The notes beneath the pieces are model-generated. The model saw nothing but the letters and a program-made list of their open reading frames with translations, did not search any database and had not been told where the DNA came from. This document shows, piece after piece, positions 1 to 7,574 of a DNA stretch of 64,000 nt. Location of the stretch: NCBI RefSeq assembly GCF_026191915.1, contig NZ_JAIMBY010000006.1, positions 62,686-126,685 of the forward strand, written 5' to 3'. The position numbers and the translations under genes are program-made. Position 1 is the stretch's first letter. Each line of letters starts with the position of its first letter. The stretch is from Acidiphilium sp. PA (lineage in GTDB: Bacteria; Pseudomonadota; Alphaproteobacteria; Acetobacterales; Acetobacteraceae).

Positions 1-187
1 TTTAGAAGTCGCACGGCCAACCCTGCGCTTTTTGAAATCTTAACAATTTCGGCGCATATTGTTGCCTCGCGTTTCAGACATGCGCCGCACGCCGTCACCT
101 TCGCACTTGCAACGCAACCCGAACGGGCGGAACATGGCGCACGCGTTCATCATTTTTCGTGAAAGAATCCAGCAAGTGTCCGACCCG

Positions 188-628
188 ATGCCCCATGAAT
201 GGCGGCCCCAACGCGCAGCGACGACACCGCTCGTCGCCATGCCAGGCTGGGGCACCGCACTCCGGCGCGGCCTCGCCATGCGGTGCCCGGCCTGCGGCGA
301 AGCCCCCGCCTTCGCCGGCTACCTCACCGTGCAACCCGTCTGCCCGCGGTGCGACGCGCCGCTGGGCCGCGTGCCGTGCGATGATGCGCCGCCCTACATC
401 ACTTTGCTGATCGCGCTGCATTTCATCGTCATCGTCATGGTCCTTGCCGATTACGATGGCGGCATGAACTGGATCACCTCGATGCTGATCTTCGTCCCGC
501 TCACCATCGTGCTGCTGCTCGCCATGCTGCGCCCGATCAAAGGTGCGACGCTTGCCATCATGCTGAAGATCAACATGCTCCGCCCGCTGCCGCCGTCCGC
601 AAAACCGGTCGCGATTGTCCATGGCTGA
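188..628 (+). CDS. DUF983 family membrane protein
   Basis: Small membrane protein of about 146 residues. It carries the DUF983 pattern: an N-terminal zinc-ribbon-like pair of CxxC motifs (RCPACGEAP, then VCPRCDAP), followed by two hydrophobic segments (ITLLIALHFIVIVMVLA and ITSMLIFVPLTIVLLLAML). Function is unknown; the family is often found near respiratory or cytochrome oxidase genes in alphaproteobacteria. The ATG at 188 is chosen because it precedes the conserved core. In-frame ATGs at 134 and further upstream would add a low-complexity extension. The 3' end overlaps the next gene by 8 nt, suggesting translational coupling. Confidence 0.8.
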   Translation: MPHEWRPQRAATTPLVAMPGWGTALRRGLAMRCPACGEAPAFAGYLTVQPVCPRCDAPLGRVPCDDAPPYITLLIALHFIVIVMVLADYDGGMNWITSMLIFVPLTIVLLLAMLRPIKGATLAIMLKINMLRPLPPSAKPVAIVHG

Positions 629-1109
629 ACCCGCCACCAAAACCGCTGGCCGCCTCATCCGCGTCGTCCTCGCTGACGATCCGTCAGGCAGCCTCACCCC
701 GATGCAGGAGGCCGATCGCAACCAGGCCATCGCCGATCTCGCCGCCGATAACAATTTCGCCCTCACCACCCACCCCGACCGCCAGACCATCCTGCATCTC
801 TCGGTGCAGGACGGCCGCCTCGTGTTCGACATCCGCACCGAAACCGACGAGACATTGCAAACCCTCGTGCTTGCGCCTGGCCCGTTCCGCTCCATGATCC
901 GCGACTACCAGATGCTGCTCGACAGCTACGCCGCCGCCGTCGCCGAAGGCCGCGAAGCCCGCATCCAGGCGATCGACATGGGCCGCCGCGGCCTGCACAA
1001 CGAAGGGGCCGAACTCGTCATGGCCCGGCTCGACGGCAAAGTCCTGCTCGATTTCGACACCGCCCGCCGCATCTTCACCCTGATCTGCGCGCTCCACCGG
1101 CGGGTGTAG
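621..1109 (+). CDS. UPF0262 family protein
   Basis: About 162 residues, matching the alphaproteobacterial UPF0262 family along its whole length. The C-terminal signature AIDMGRRGLHNEGAELV followed by DFDTARRIFTLICALHR is nearly diagnostic. The role is unknown; no catalytic motif or membrane segment is visible. The ATG at 621 lies inside the 3' end of the DUF983 gene, so the two are probably co-translated. A TTG at 615 would add only two residues. Confidence 0.85.
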   Translation: MAEPATKTAGRLIRVVLADDPSGSLTPMQEADRNQAIADLAADNNFALTTHPDRQTILHLSVQDGRLVFDIRTETDETLQTLVLAPGPFRSMIRDYQMLLDSYAAAVAEGREARIQAIDMGRRGLHNEGAELVMARLDGKVLLDFDTARRIFTLICALHRRV

Positions 1110-1162
1110 AAAATCCCCATTCGTGGTATGCAGGCGCGCAACCTCCAGCGCGGATCTTCAAC

Positions 1163-2266
1163 ATGAAAATCGACGGCACCGCCTTTCGCTCCCTCTGGCT
1201 CGACGAAACCGACCATTGGTCGCTCCGCATCATCGACCAGACCAAACTGCCCTGGGCGCTCGAAATGCCGCGCCTTGCGACCCTCGATGAAGTCGCCCAC
1301 GCCATCAGCGCCATGCTCGTGCGCGGCGCCCCGCTGATCGGCGCCACCGCCGCCTACGGCGTCGCCATCGCAATGCGCGCCGATCCCTCGGACCACGCCC
1401 TGCAACACGCCGTCACCACCCTCGCCGCAACCCGCCCCACCGCGATCAACCTGCGCTGGGCGCTCCAGCGCATGCAGGGCGTGCTGCAGGATCACCCGAA
1501 GTCCGAACGCGCCGAAATCGCCTACGCCGAAGCCGCCGCCATCTGCGATGAAGACGTCGCCACCAACCGCGCCATCGGCAAACATGGCCTCGCACTGATC
1601 AAATCCCGCGCCACCGCCGGCAGGCGCGTCAACATCCTCACCCATTGCAACGCCGGCTGGATCGCCACGGTCGATTGGGGCACCGCACTCGCGCCGATCT
1701 ACATGGCGCACGACGCCGGCATCGACGTTCACGTCTATGTCGATGAAACCCGCCCCCGCAACCAGGGCGCCTCGCTCACCGCCTGGGAACTCGGCAAGCA
1801 CGGCGTCAAACACACCGTCATCGTCGATAACGCCGGCGGTCACCTGATGCAGCGCGGCGCGATCGACATGGTCATCGTCGGCACCGATCGCGTCACCAAC
1901 GCCGGCGACGTCTGCAACAAGATCGGCACCTACCTCAAAGCCCTCGCCGCGCGCGACAACGGCATCCCCTTCTACGTCGCCCTGCCGTCCTCCACGATCG
2001 ACTGGACCCTCGCCGACGGGCTGACCGATATCCCGATCGAGGAACGCGCCGCCACCGAGGTTACCACCATGACCGGCCGCGCCCTCGATGGTTCGATCAC
2101 CACCATCCGCATCGTCCCGAAAGACAGCCCCGCCGCCAACCCCGCGTTCGACGTCACACCCGCCCGCCTGGTCTCCGGCCTGATCACCGAACGCGGCATC
2201 TGCTCCGCCGATGCGGCTTCGCTGGCGGCGATGTTTCCGGAGTATCGGACGCAGGAGGCAGCGTAA
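1163..2266 (+). CDS. mtnA: S-methyl-5-thioribose-1-phosphate isomerase
   Basis: Aldose-ketose isomerase of the methionine salvage pathway, converting methylthioribose-1-phosphate to methylthioribulose-1-phosphate. At 367 residues it has the usual length. It shows the eIF2B-like MtnA signatures: GAPLIGATAAYG near residue 54, HCNAGW with the catalytic cysteine near 163, DETRPRNQGASLTAWEL, and GTDRV with the catalytic aspartate near 241, followed by NKIGTYLKALAA. No other salvage gene (mtnB/C/D/K/P) is adjacent. The 53-nt leader is too short for a known SAM riboswitch. The stop lies 2 nt before a dispersed repeat arm. Confidence 0.95.
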   Translation: MKIDGTAFRSLWLDETDHWSLRIIDQTKLPWALEMPRLATLDEVAHAISAMLVRGAPLIGATAAYGVAIAMRADPSDHALQHAVTTLAATRPTAINLRWALQRMQGVLQDHPKSERAEIAYAEAAAICDEDVATNRAIGKHGLALIKSRATAGRRVNILTHCNAGWIATVDWGTALAPIYMAHDAGIDVHVYVDETRPRNQGASLTAWELGKHGVKHTVIVDNAGGHLMQRGAIDMVIVGTDRVTNAGDVCNKIGTYLKALAARDNGIPFYVALPSSTIDWTLADGLTDIPIEERAATEVTTMTGRALDGSITTIRIVPKDSPAANPAFDVTPARLVSGLITERGICSADAASLAAMFPEYRTQEAA

Positions 2267-2268
2267 GC

Positions 2269-2303
2269 GGTTCTTTTTTGAAAAAAAGAACCAAAAAACT
2301 TTT
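2269..2303 (+). repeat. A/T-tract repeat arm, copy A (forward)
   Basis: GGTTCTTTTTTGAAAAAAAG continues into AACC and then AAAAAACTTTT. The first 24 bases form a near-perfect palindrome (hairpin), followed by an A-tract. The same unit occurs at 16745, 19837 and 25055, and inverted at 3168, 16829 and 25136. Here it supplies the start codon and first eight codons of the following lipoprotein gene. Confidence 0.9.
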
Positions 2304-3090
2304 GTTGGCTGGCGCCGTGCTGTTGGCGCTGTCCGGCTGCGCGGTTCAGCCGGATGCGCATGCGCCGCCGTTTGCCGACAAACCCTACGAGGCGTTTTCG
2401 CGCACATCCGCCATCGCCATCGCGCTTGGCCAGTGGCGCTATTGGGGCAGCCGGATCGTCGACACCCCGCCCGCCGCCTATCACCCGGCCGATGCCCAGG
2501 TGATGCAGGAACGCGACCCCGGCGACTGGCAACAGGTCGGCCTCTACTGGTGGCTCGGCATGAACGCGGGTCATTTCTACGACCGCTGGACCGGCAAGCA
2601 CGATGCCACCGGCAGAAAATTCCCCCCCGCCATCAACGGCCGTTTCGCCTGGTCGGCCGCCTTCATCTCCTATGTCATGCGCATCGCCGGCGCCGGTCCC
2701 GATTTCCCCTACTCCCCCAACCACGCCAAATACATCGACTACGCCTGGCACGCTGCCCACGGCACCATCCCCAACCCGCTCCTGCTGGCCGAAAACCCCA
2801 CCACCTACGCCCCGGTCCCCGGCGACCTGATCTGCGCCGGTCGCGACCGCGCCAGCACCATCACTTACGCGGCCTTGCCCAGCCACGGCTTCTTCCCCGC
2901 CCACTGCGCCATCGTCGTCAACCAGACCCCGGGCATGCTCTCGGTGATCGGCGGCAACGTGGACGATACGGTCGCCCTGACCCACGTCCCCACCACCACC
3001 CGCAACACCCTGCAACACCGCAACGGCGCCATCGTTGACCCGCGCTACGACTGGTTTGTGGCGCTGAAGGTGCTTTACCAACGTCAGTAA
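2278..3090 (+). CDS. DUF2272 domain lipoprotein
   Basis: A 270-residue protein with a lipoprotein signal: a basic start MKKRTKK, a hydrophobic stretch LLLAGAVLLAL and lipobox LSGC, giving a lipidated Cys at residue 21. The rest matches DUF2272, with a Trp/Tyr-rich core including RFAWSAAFISYVMR, the VPGDLIC segment and the AHCAIVV segment, which resemble NlpC/P60-like cell-wall hydrolase folds. A peptidoglycan or cell-wall role is an inference. The start is a TTG inside a dispersed repeat, about 20 nt after the nearest GGAGG, so initiation is probably weak or coupled to mtnA. An inverted repeat arm also lies 77 nt after the stop. Confidence 0.75.
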   Translation: MKKRTKKLLLAGAVLLALSGCAVQPDAHAPPFADKPYEAFSRTSAIAIALGQWRYWGSRIVDTPPAAYHPADAQVMQERDPGDWQQVGLYWWLGMNAGHFYDRWTGKHDATGRKFPPAINGRFAWSAAFISYVMRIAGAGPDFPYSPNHAKYIDYAWHAAHGTIPNPLLLAENPTTYAPVPGDLICAGRDRASTITYAALPSHGFFPAHCAIVVNQTPGMLSVIGGNVDDTVALTHVPTTTRNTLQHRNGAIVDPRYDWFVALKVLYQRQ

Positions 3091-3167
3091 CGAGGCGCCG
3101 ACAGCAAAACCACACAGGCGCAAACAAGTGACACACCATCGCGCAACAGCCACTCATCCAGACATCC

Positions 3168-3202
3168 AAAAGTTTTTTGCTTCTTTTTTACAAAAAAGAA
3201 GT
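3168..3202 (-). repeat. A/T-tract repeat arm, copy B (inverted)
   Basis: On the plus strand it reads AAAGTTTTTTGCTTCTTTTT, then a short loop and AAAAAAGAAG. It is the reverse complement of the arm at 2269. Together the two arms bracket the DUF2272 gene in inverted orientation. The hairpin could also act as a terminator for the preceding gene. Confidence 0.9.
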
Positions 3203-3273
3203 CTTCCTCACTGACCTTCCTCTCCCGGCGCGCGGGAAGTGCCATCCCCCCGCATTTCGCCTATAACCACCCG

Positions 3274-4602
3274 ATGCCCCGTCATCCCCAACCCACCGAC
3301 GATCTGTTCGGCGCAGCCCCGCCCCAACCCGGCCGCGGCGGTCCCGCACCGATGGCCGAATCCCTCCGCCCGCACGATCTCTCGGCGGTGGTCGGGCAGG
3401 ATCATCTGGTCGGCCCGCAGGGCAGCCTGACGCGTATGCTCGAACGCGGCTCGCTCGCCTCGCTCATCCTGTGGGGGCCGCCCGGCGTCGGCAAAACCAC
3501 CATCGCGCGTCTGCTGGCCGACCGGGCCGGGCTGATCTTCGTGCAGATCTCGGCGGTGTTTTCCGGCGTGGCCGACCTCAAACGCGTGTTCGAGGATGCC
3601 ACCCGCCGCCGTCGCACCGGCGACCGGACGTTGCTGTTCGTCGATGAAATCCACCGGTTCAACCGTGCGCAGCAGGACGGGTTTCTGCCCGTGGTCGAAG
3701 ACGGCACCATCACCCTGATCGGTGCGACCACCGAAAACCCCTCGTTCGAGCTCAACGGCGCGCTGCTTTCGCGCTGCCAGGTACTGGTGCTCAAGCGCCT
3801 CGATGACGATGCGCTCGAACTGTTGCTCGCCCGCGCCGAGGCCGCCGCCGGCACGGCGTTGCCCCTCACGCCAGCCGCTCGATCCAGCCTGCGCGCGATG
3901 GCCGATGGCGATGGCCGCGCCGTCCTCAACATGGCCGAACAGGTGTTCGCCGCGCGCGCCACCATCCCGCTCGACGAGGCCGAGCTCACCAACCTCGTCG
4001 CCCGCCGTGCCGCCTTGTACGACCGCGACCGCGAAGAGCATTACAACCTGATCTCCGCCCTGCATAAATCGATGCGCGGTTCCGACCCGGATGCCGCCCT
4101 CTACTGGCTCGCCCGCATGCTGGCGGGTGGGGAGGATGCGCGCTACATCGCCCGCCGGCTGACCCGTTTCGCGGTGGAGGACATCGGCCTTGCCGATCCC
4201 GCGGCCCTGACCCAATCGATCGCGGCGTGGGAAGCCTACGAGCGGCTGGGCAGCCCGGAGGGCGATCTCGCGATCGCCCAACTCGTGCTCTATCTTGCCA
4301 CCGCGCCGAAATCCAACGCCGGCTACCGCGCCTTCGGCGCGGCAAAGCGCGCGGCGCAGGCGACAGGCAGCCTCCCACCGCCCGCGCATATCCTGAACGC
4401 GCCGACCAAACTGATGAAAACCCTCGGCTACGGCGCCGGCTACGCCTACGACCACGATACGCAGGATGCGTTTTCCGGCCAGAACTACTTCCCCGATGGC
4501 ATACCGCGCGAGCAGTTCTACCGCCCCGAGGGTCGCGGCCACGAGCACGAAATCAAGCGCCGGCTGGACCATTGGGCAAAATTACGGGATGAGCGCGCAT
4601 GA
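3274..4602 (+). CDS. rarA: Replication-associated recombination protein A (RarA/MgsA AAA+ ATPase)
   Basis: AAA+ ATPase of the RarA/Mgs1/WRNIP1 family, acting at stalled replication forks. At 442 residues the length is normal. Walker A GPPGVGKTT is at residues 68-76 and Walker B LLFVDEIHRFN near 122. The C-terminal MgsA signatures are present (HKSMRGSDPDAALYWLARML, and RRLTRFAVEDIGLADP). The N-terminal PLAxRMRP-like segment appears as PMAESLRPHDLSAVVGQ. Its stop overlaps the ATG of the pseudouridine synthase gene by 4 nt (ATGA). Confidence 0.93.
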   Translation: MPRHPQPTDDLFGAAPPQPGRGGPAPMAESLRPHDLSAVVGQDHLVGPQGSLTRMLERGSLASLILWGPPGVGKTTIARLLADRAGLIFVQISAVFSGVADLKRVFEDATRRRRTGDRTLLFVDEIHRFNRAQQDGFLPVVEDGTITLIGATTENPSFELNGALLSRCQVLVLKRLDDDALELLLARAEAAAGTALPLTPAARSSLRAMADGDGRAVLNMAEQVFAARATIPLDEAELTNLVARRAALYDRDREEHYNLISALHKSMRGSDPDAALYWLARMLAGGEDARYIARRLTRFAVEDIGLADPAALTQSIAAWEAYERLGSPEGDLAIAQLVLYLATAPKSNAGYRAFGAAKRAAQATGSLPPPAHILNAPTKLMKTLGYGAGYAYDHDTQDAFSGQNYFPDGIPREQFYRPEGRGHEHEIKRRLDHWAKLRDERA

Positions 4603-5585
4603 GCGTTCAAACCATCACCGTCGAACCCGATCAGGCCGATATGCGGCTCGACCGGTTTCTCCGCCGCCATCACCCGCATCTCACCCAGGGTGCCATCCAG
4701 AAACTGTGCCGCACCGGCCAGATCAGGGTCGATGGCAAGCGGGTCGAAGCCTCGGTCCACGTCGCCGAAGGCCAGTCCGTCCGCATCCCGCCGCTGCCCG
4801 ACCCCGCGGCCGCGCCCAGGCCGCGCCAGATCGTCGCGATGGACCAGTACGACACCAAGGAACTCCTCGCCCGCGTGCTCTACCGCGATGAAGACGTGCT
4901 GGTGATCGACAAGCCCGCCGGTCTCGCGACGCAGGGCGGCAAGGGCATCGCGCGCCATCTCGATGGCATGCTCGATGCGCTGCGCTTCGGCGCGGAAGAC
5001 CGCCCGCGCCTGGTCCACCGGCTCGACCGCGATACGTCCGGCGTGCTCATCCTCGCCCGCAACGCCTTCGCCGCCGGCAAGCTCGCCGCCGCCTTTCGCG
5101 GACGCGACATGGACAAAACCTACTGGGCCATCGTCGTCGGCCTGCCGGTGCCGCTGGAAGGCCAGATCGATCTGCCGCTCGCCCGCATCGGCGGCTCGCA
5201 GGGCGCGCGCACCAAGCCGGTCGGCCGCGATGCCGAAGGGGCTGCCAAAGCCGTCACCGAATACCGCACGATCGACCATGCCGGCCGCAAATTCTCCTGG
5301 CTCGAGCTCCAGCCGCTCACCGGGCGCACCCACCAGCTGCGCGCCCATTGCGCCGCGATCAAAACACCGATCCTCGGTGACGCCCCCTACGGCGAAGACC
5401 GCGCCTTTGCCGAAGGCTTCGCCCGCCAGCTGCACCTGCACGCCCGCCGCCTCGTGCTGCCGCACCCGCGCGGCGGCACCCTCAGCGTCGAGGCCGAATT
5501 GCCACCGCACATGAAGGCCGCCTTCGCCACGCTCGGCTTCACCGCCGAGCCCGCGAAAGGGGCCAACAAGCACGGAAAATCCTGA
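4599..5585 (+). CDS. rluC: RluC-type 23S rRNA pseudouridine synthase
   Basis: A 328-residue RluA-family enzyme that isomerises uridines in rRNA. An N-terminal S4 RNA-binding domain (MRLDRFLRRHHPHLTQGAIQ, then KLCRTGQIRVDGKRV) is followed by the catalytic motif VHRLDRDTSGVLILARN, with the essential Asp in HRLDRD. The later segment LTGRTHQLRAHC is also typical. The S4 layout and the sequence around the motif fit RluC (E. coli positions 955/2504/2580) better than RluA, but the exact targets are inferred. It is translationally coupled to rarA. Confidence 0.88.
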   Translation: MSVQTITVEPDQADMRLDRFLRRHHPHLTQGAIQKLCRTGQIRVDGKRVEASVHVAEGQSVRIPPLPDPAAAPRPRQIVAMDQYDTKELLARVLYRDEDVLVIDKPAGLATQGGKGIARHLDGMLDALRFGAEDRPRLVHRLDRDTSGVLILARNAFAAGKLAAAFRGRDMDKTYWAIVVGLPVPLEGQIDLPLARIGGSQGARTKPVGRDAEGAAKAVTEYRTIDHAGRKFSWLELQPLTGRTHQLRAHCAAIKTPILGDAPYGEDRAFAEGFARQLHLHARRLVLPHPRGGTLSVEAELPPHMKAAFATLGFTAEPAKGANKHGKS

Positions 5586-5660
5586 TTATCACGACATCGT
5601 GAGCACGTCGTTCCGGTTTCGGCGTGTTCCGCCCGGCGATTTTACCCCATCTGACAGCGG

Positions 5661-7574
5661 ATGAATTGTGGAGCGTCGCGCAAGCGGCCCCTGCGGGGGA
5701 CGCATATCGGATCAGGTCTGATCGGTCCCAGTCTCGGTGCGGCGCTCCTTTCCGCCTGCATCCCGCCCCTGGCCCGCGCGGCCGACCCGCAACCCTACAA
5801 GGTCACCTTCAAACCCAGTGGCGACAAGGCGCTGGACCATCTGATCAAAGCGACCTCCAGCCTCGAAACCCTGCGCAAAAAACTGAAAATCGGCCCCTTC
5901 GCCCTGATCGGCCGGGCGAAATCCGATCAGGCGAAATTCATCACCGTGATGGAAAGTCAGGGCTATGATTCCGGCGCCGCGCATCTCACCATCGATGGCC
6001 ACAGCCTGTCCGACCCCGCGCTGCCCCGCCTGCTGCGCCGCGCCCCGGCGACACCGCCCGCCGCCATCGTCGTCACCATCGACAAAGGCCCGCTCTATCA
6101 CATCAGCAGCATCGCCACCCCCGGCCTGACCGACCCCGCCGCGACCGCCGCACTCGCTATCAAACCGGGGGATGCCGCCAAGGCCGCCCCGGTGATCGGT
6201 GCCGCCGCCAAGCTCGAAACCAAACTCCGCAACAGCGGCTACGCCTTCGCCAAGGTCGCCGAACCCATCGCCATCGCCGACACCAGGCGCCACACGCTGG
6301 CGATCAAATACCCCGTCACCATGGGCGAGCGCGTCGCGATCGGCCAGATCACCTACACCGGCATGCAGCACATGAGCGGCCGTTTCATCGCCCGCCACGT
6401 CAAGCTGCGCCCTGGCCAGCCCTACAGCGAAACCATCCTCAACCAGGCGCGCGACAGCCTGCTCGGCCTCGGCGTGTTCTCCTCGGTCTCCACCCACACC
6501 GCAACGGCGCCGAACCCGCCCGGTGAAGTCCCCGTCACCATTCTGGTCCACGAACAGAAGCTCCACGCCGTCTCGATCGGCGCGTCCTACTCCACCGACC
6601 TCGGCATCGATGCCGATCTGTCCTGGATGGACCGCGACCTGTTCGGCGAGGCGCAGAACCTCACCATCTCGCTCGGCGCCACCGGCCTCGGCGGCACCGG
6701 CTCGACCCGCAACGCCACCTACGGCAAGCATAATTACGTCATCAAACCCGGCTACGACGCCAAGGCAGTCTACCGCGTCCCCGATTTCATCAACCGCAGC
6801 CAGTCGATCGCCGCGACCATCGAGGCCCTGAAGGAATATCTCCCCGCCTACAGCCGCACCGCCGCGCTTGGCAGCGCCGAAGTCACCTGGAATTTCGCGA
6901 AAAACTGGTCGTTCGACTACGGCGCCGGGTTCATCTTCGAAAAGGTCGATCAGGAAAACATCAGCCGCAGCTATCGCCTTGGCCAGATCCCCCTGACACT
7001 GCGCTACGACACCGCCAATTCGCTGCTCAACCCGACCAGGGGCGTGAAAATCGCGCTGCACGTCACGCCCACCGTGGCGCTCGGCGCCGGCTCATCCGCC
7101 TTCACCATCGCCGAACTCACCGGCAATACCTACATCAATCTCGAAGCCCCCGGCCGCGGCGTGCTTGCGGTGCGCGGCCTGCTCGGGCGCATCTTCGGTG
7201 CCAGCCAGTTCCAGATCCCGCCCGACCAGCGCTTCTACGCCGGCGGCACCGGCACCGTGCGCGGCTTCACCTACCAGACCGTCGGGCCGCTGTTCTTCGA
7301 TGGCATTCCCCAGGGCGGCACCGCGATCGATGCGGTGGAAACCGAATTCCGCCAGCGCATCGGCGCGCATTTCGGCATCGCCCCCTTCGTCGATGCCGGG
7401 CAGGTCTCGGCCAACGGCACGCCCTTCACCGGCACGCTACGCGTCGGCGTCGGGCTCGGCGCGCTCTATTACACCGGCATCGGCCCGATCCGCGTCGATG
7501 TCGGCGTGCCGGTCAACCGCCCGCCCGGCGGCGCCTCGGTTGCGGTCTATATCGGCCTCGGACAGGCCTTCTGA
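5661..7574 (+). CDS. tamA: Autotransporter assembly factor TamA (Omp85 family)
   Basis: Outer-membrane Omp85 protein of 637 residues that works with TamB in assembly or lipid transport at the outer membrane. It has a signal sequence ending near ARA|ADPQ (about residue 40), then POTRA-type repeats and a C-terminal 16-strand barrel region. The barrel contains RFYAGGTGTVRGFTYQTVGP (the VRGF loop-6 motif), and the chain ends in an aromatic residue (GLGQAF). Most Omp85 proteins of this size next to tamB are TamA rather than BamA. Its TGA overlaps the tamB ATG (TGATG). Confidence 0.9.
   Translation: MNCGASRKRPLRGTHIGSGLIGPSLGAALLSACIPPLARAADPQPYKVTFKPSGDKALDHLIKATSSLETLRKKLKIGPFALIGRAKSDQAKFITVMESQGYDSGAAHLTIDGHSLSDPALPRLLRRAPATPPAAIVVTIDKGPLYHISSIATPGLTDPAATAALAIKPGDAAKAAPVIGAAAKLETKLRNSGYAFAKVAEPIAIADTRRHTLAIKYPVTMGERVAIGQITYTGMQHMSGRFIARHVKLRPGQPYSETILNQARDSLLGLGVFSSVSTHTATAPNPPGEVPVTILVHEQKLHAVSIGASYSTDLGIDADLSWMDRDLFGEAQNLTISLGATGLGGTGSTRNATYGKHNYVIKPGYDAKAVYRVPDFINRSQSIAATIEALKEYLPAYSRTAALGSAEVTWNFAKNWSFDYGAGFIFEKVDQENISRSYRLGQIPLTLRYDTANSLLNPTRGVKIALHVTPTVALGAGSSAFTIAELTGNTYINLEAPGRGVLAVRGLLGRIFGASQFQIPPDQRFYAGGTGTVRGFTYQTVGPLFFDGIPQGGTAIDAVETEFRQRIGAHFGIAPFVDAGQVSANGTPFTGTLRVGVGLGALYYTGIGPIRVDVGVPVNRPPGGASVAVYIGLGQAF

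Noticed and set aside
1-187. Possible partial gene at the left edge
   Set aside because: No frame in this stretch shows family similarity on either strand; it reads as upstream spacer of the DUF983 gene.
1110-1162. Possible SAM riboswitch before mtnA
   Set aside because: The interval is only 53 nt and lacks a recognisable SAM-I or SAM-II fold.
926-2407. Minus-strand open frame opposite UPF0262 and mtnA
   Set aside because: It spans two conserved plus-strand genes and a repeat arm; the translation is low complexity.
5586-5660. Short palindrome CACGACATCGTG before tamA
   Set aside because: Five-base arms without a T-tract, and no second copy seen; not enough to call a site or terminator.
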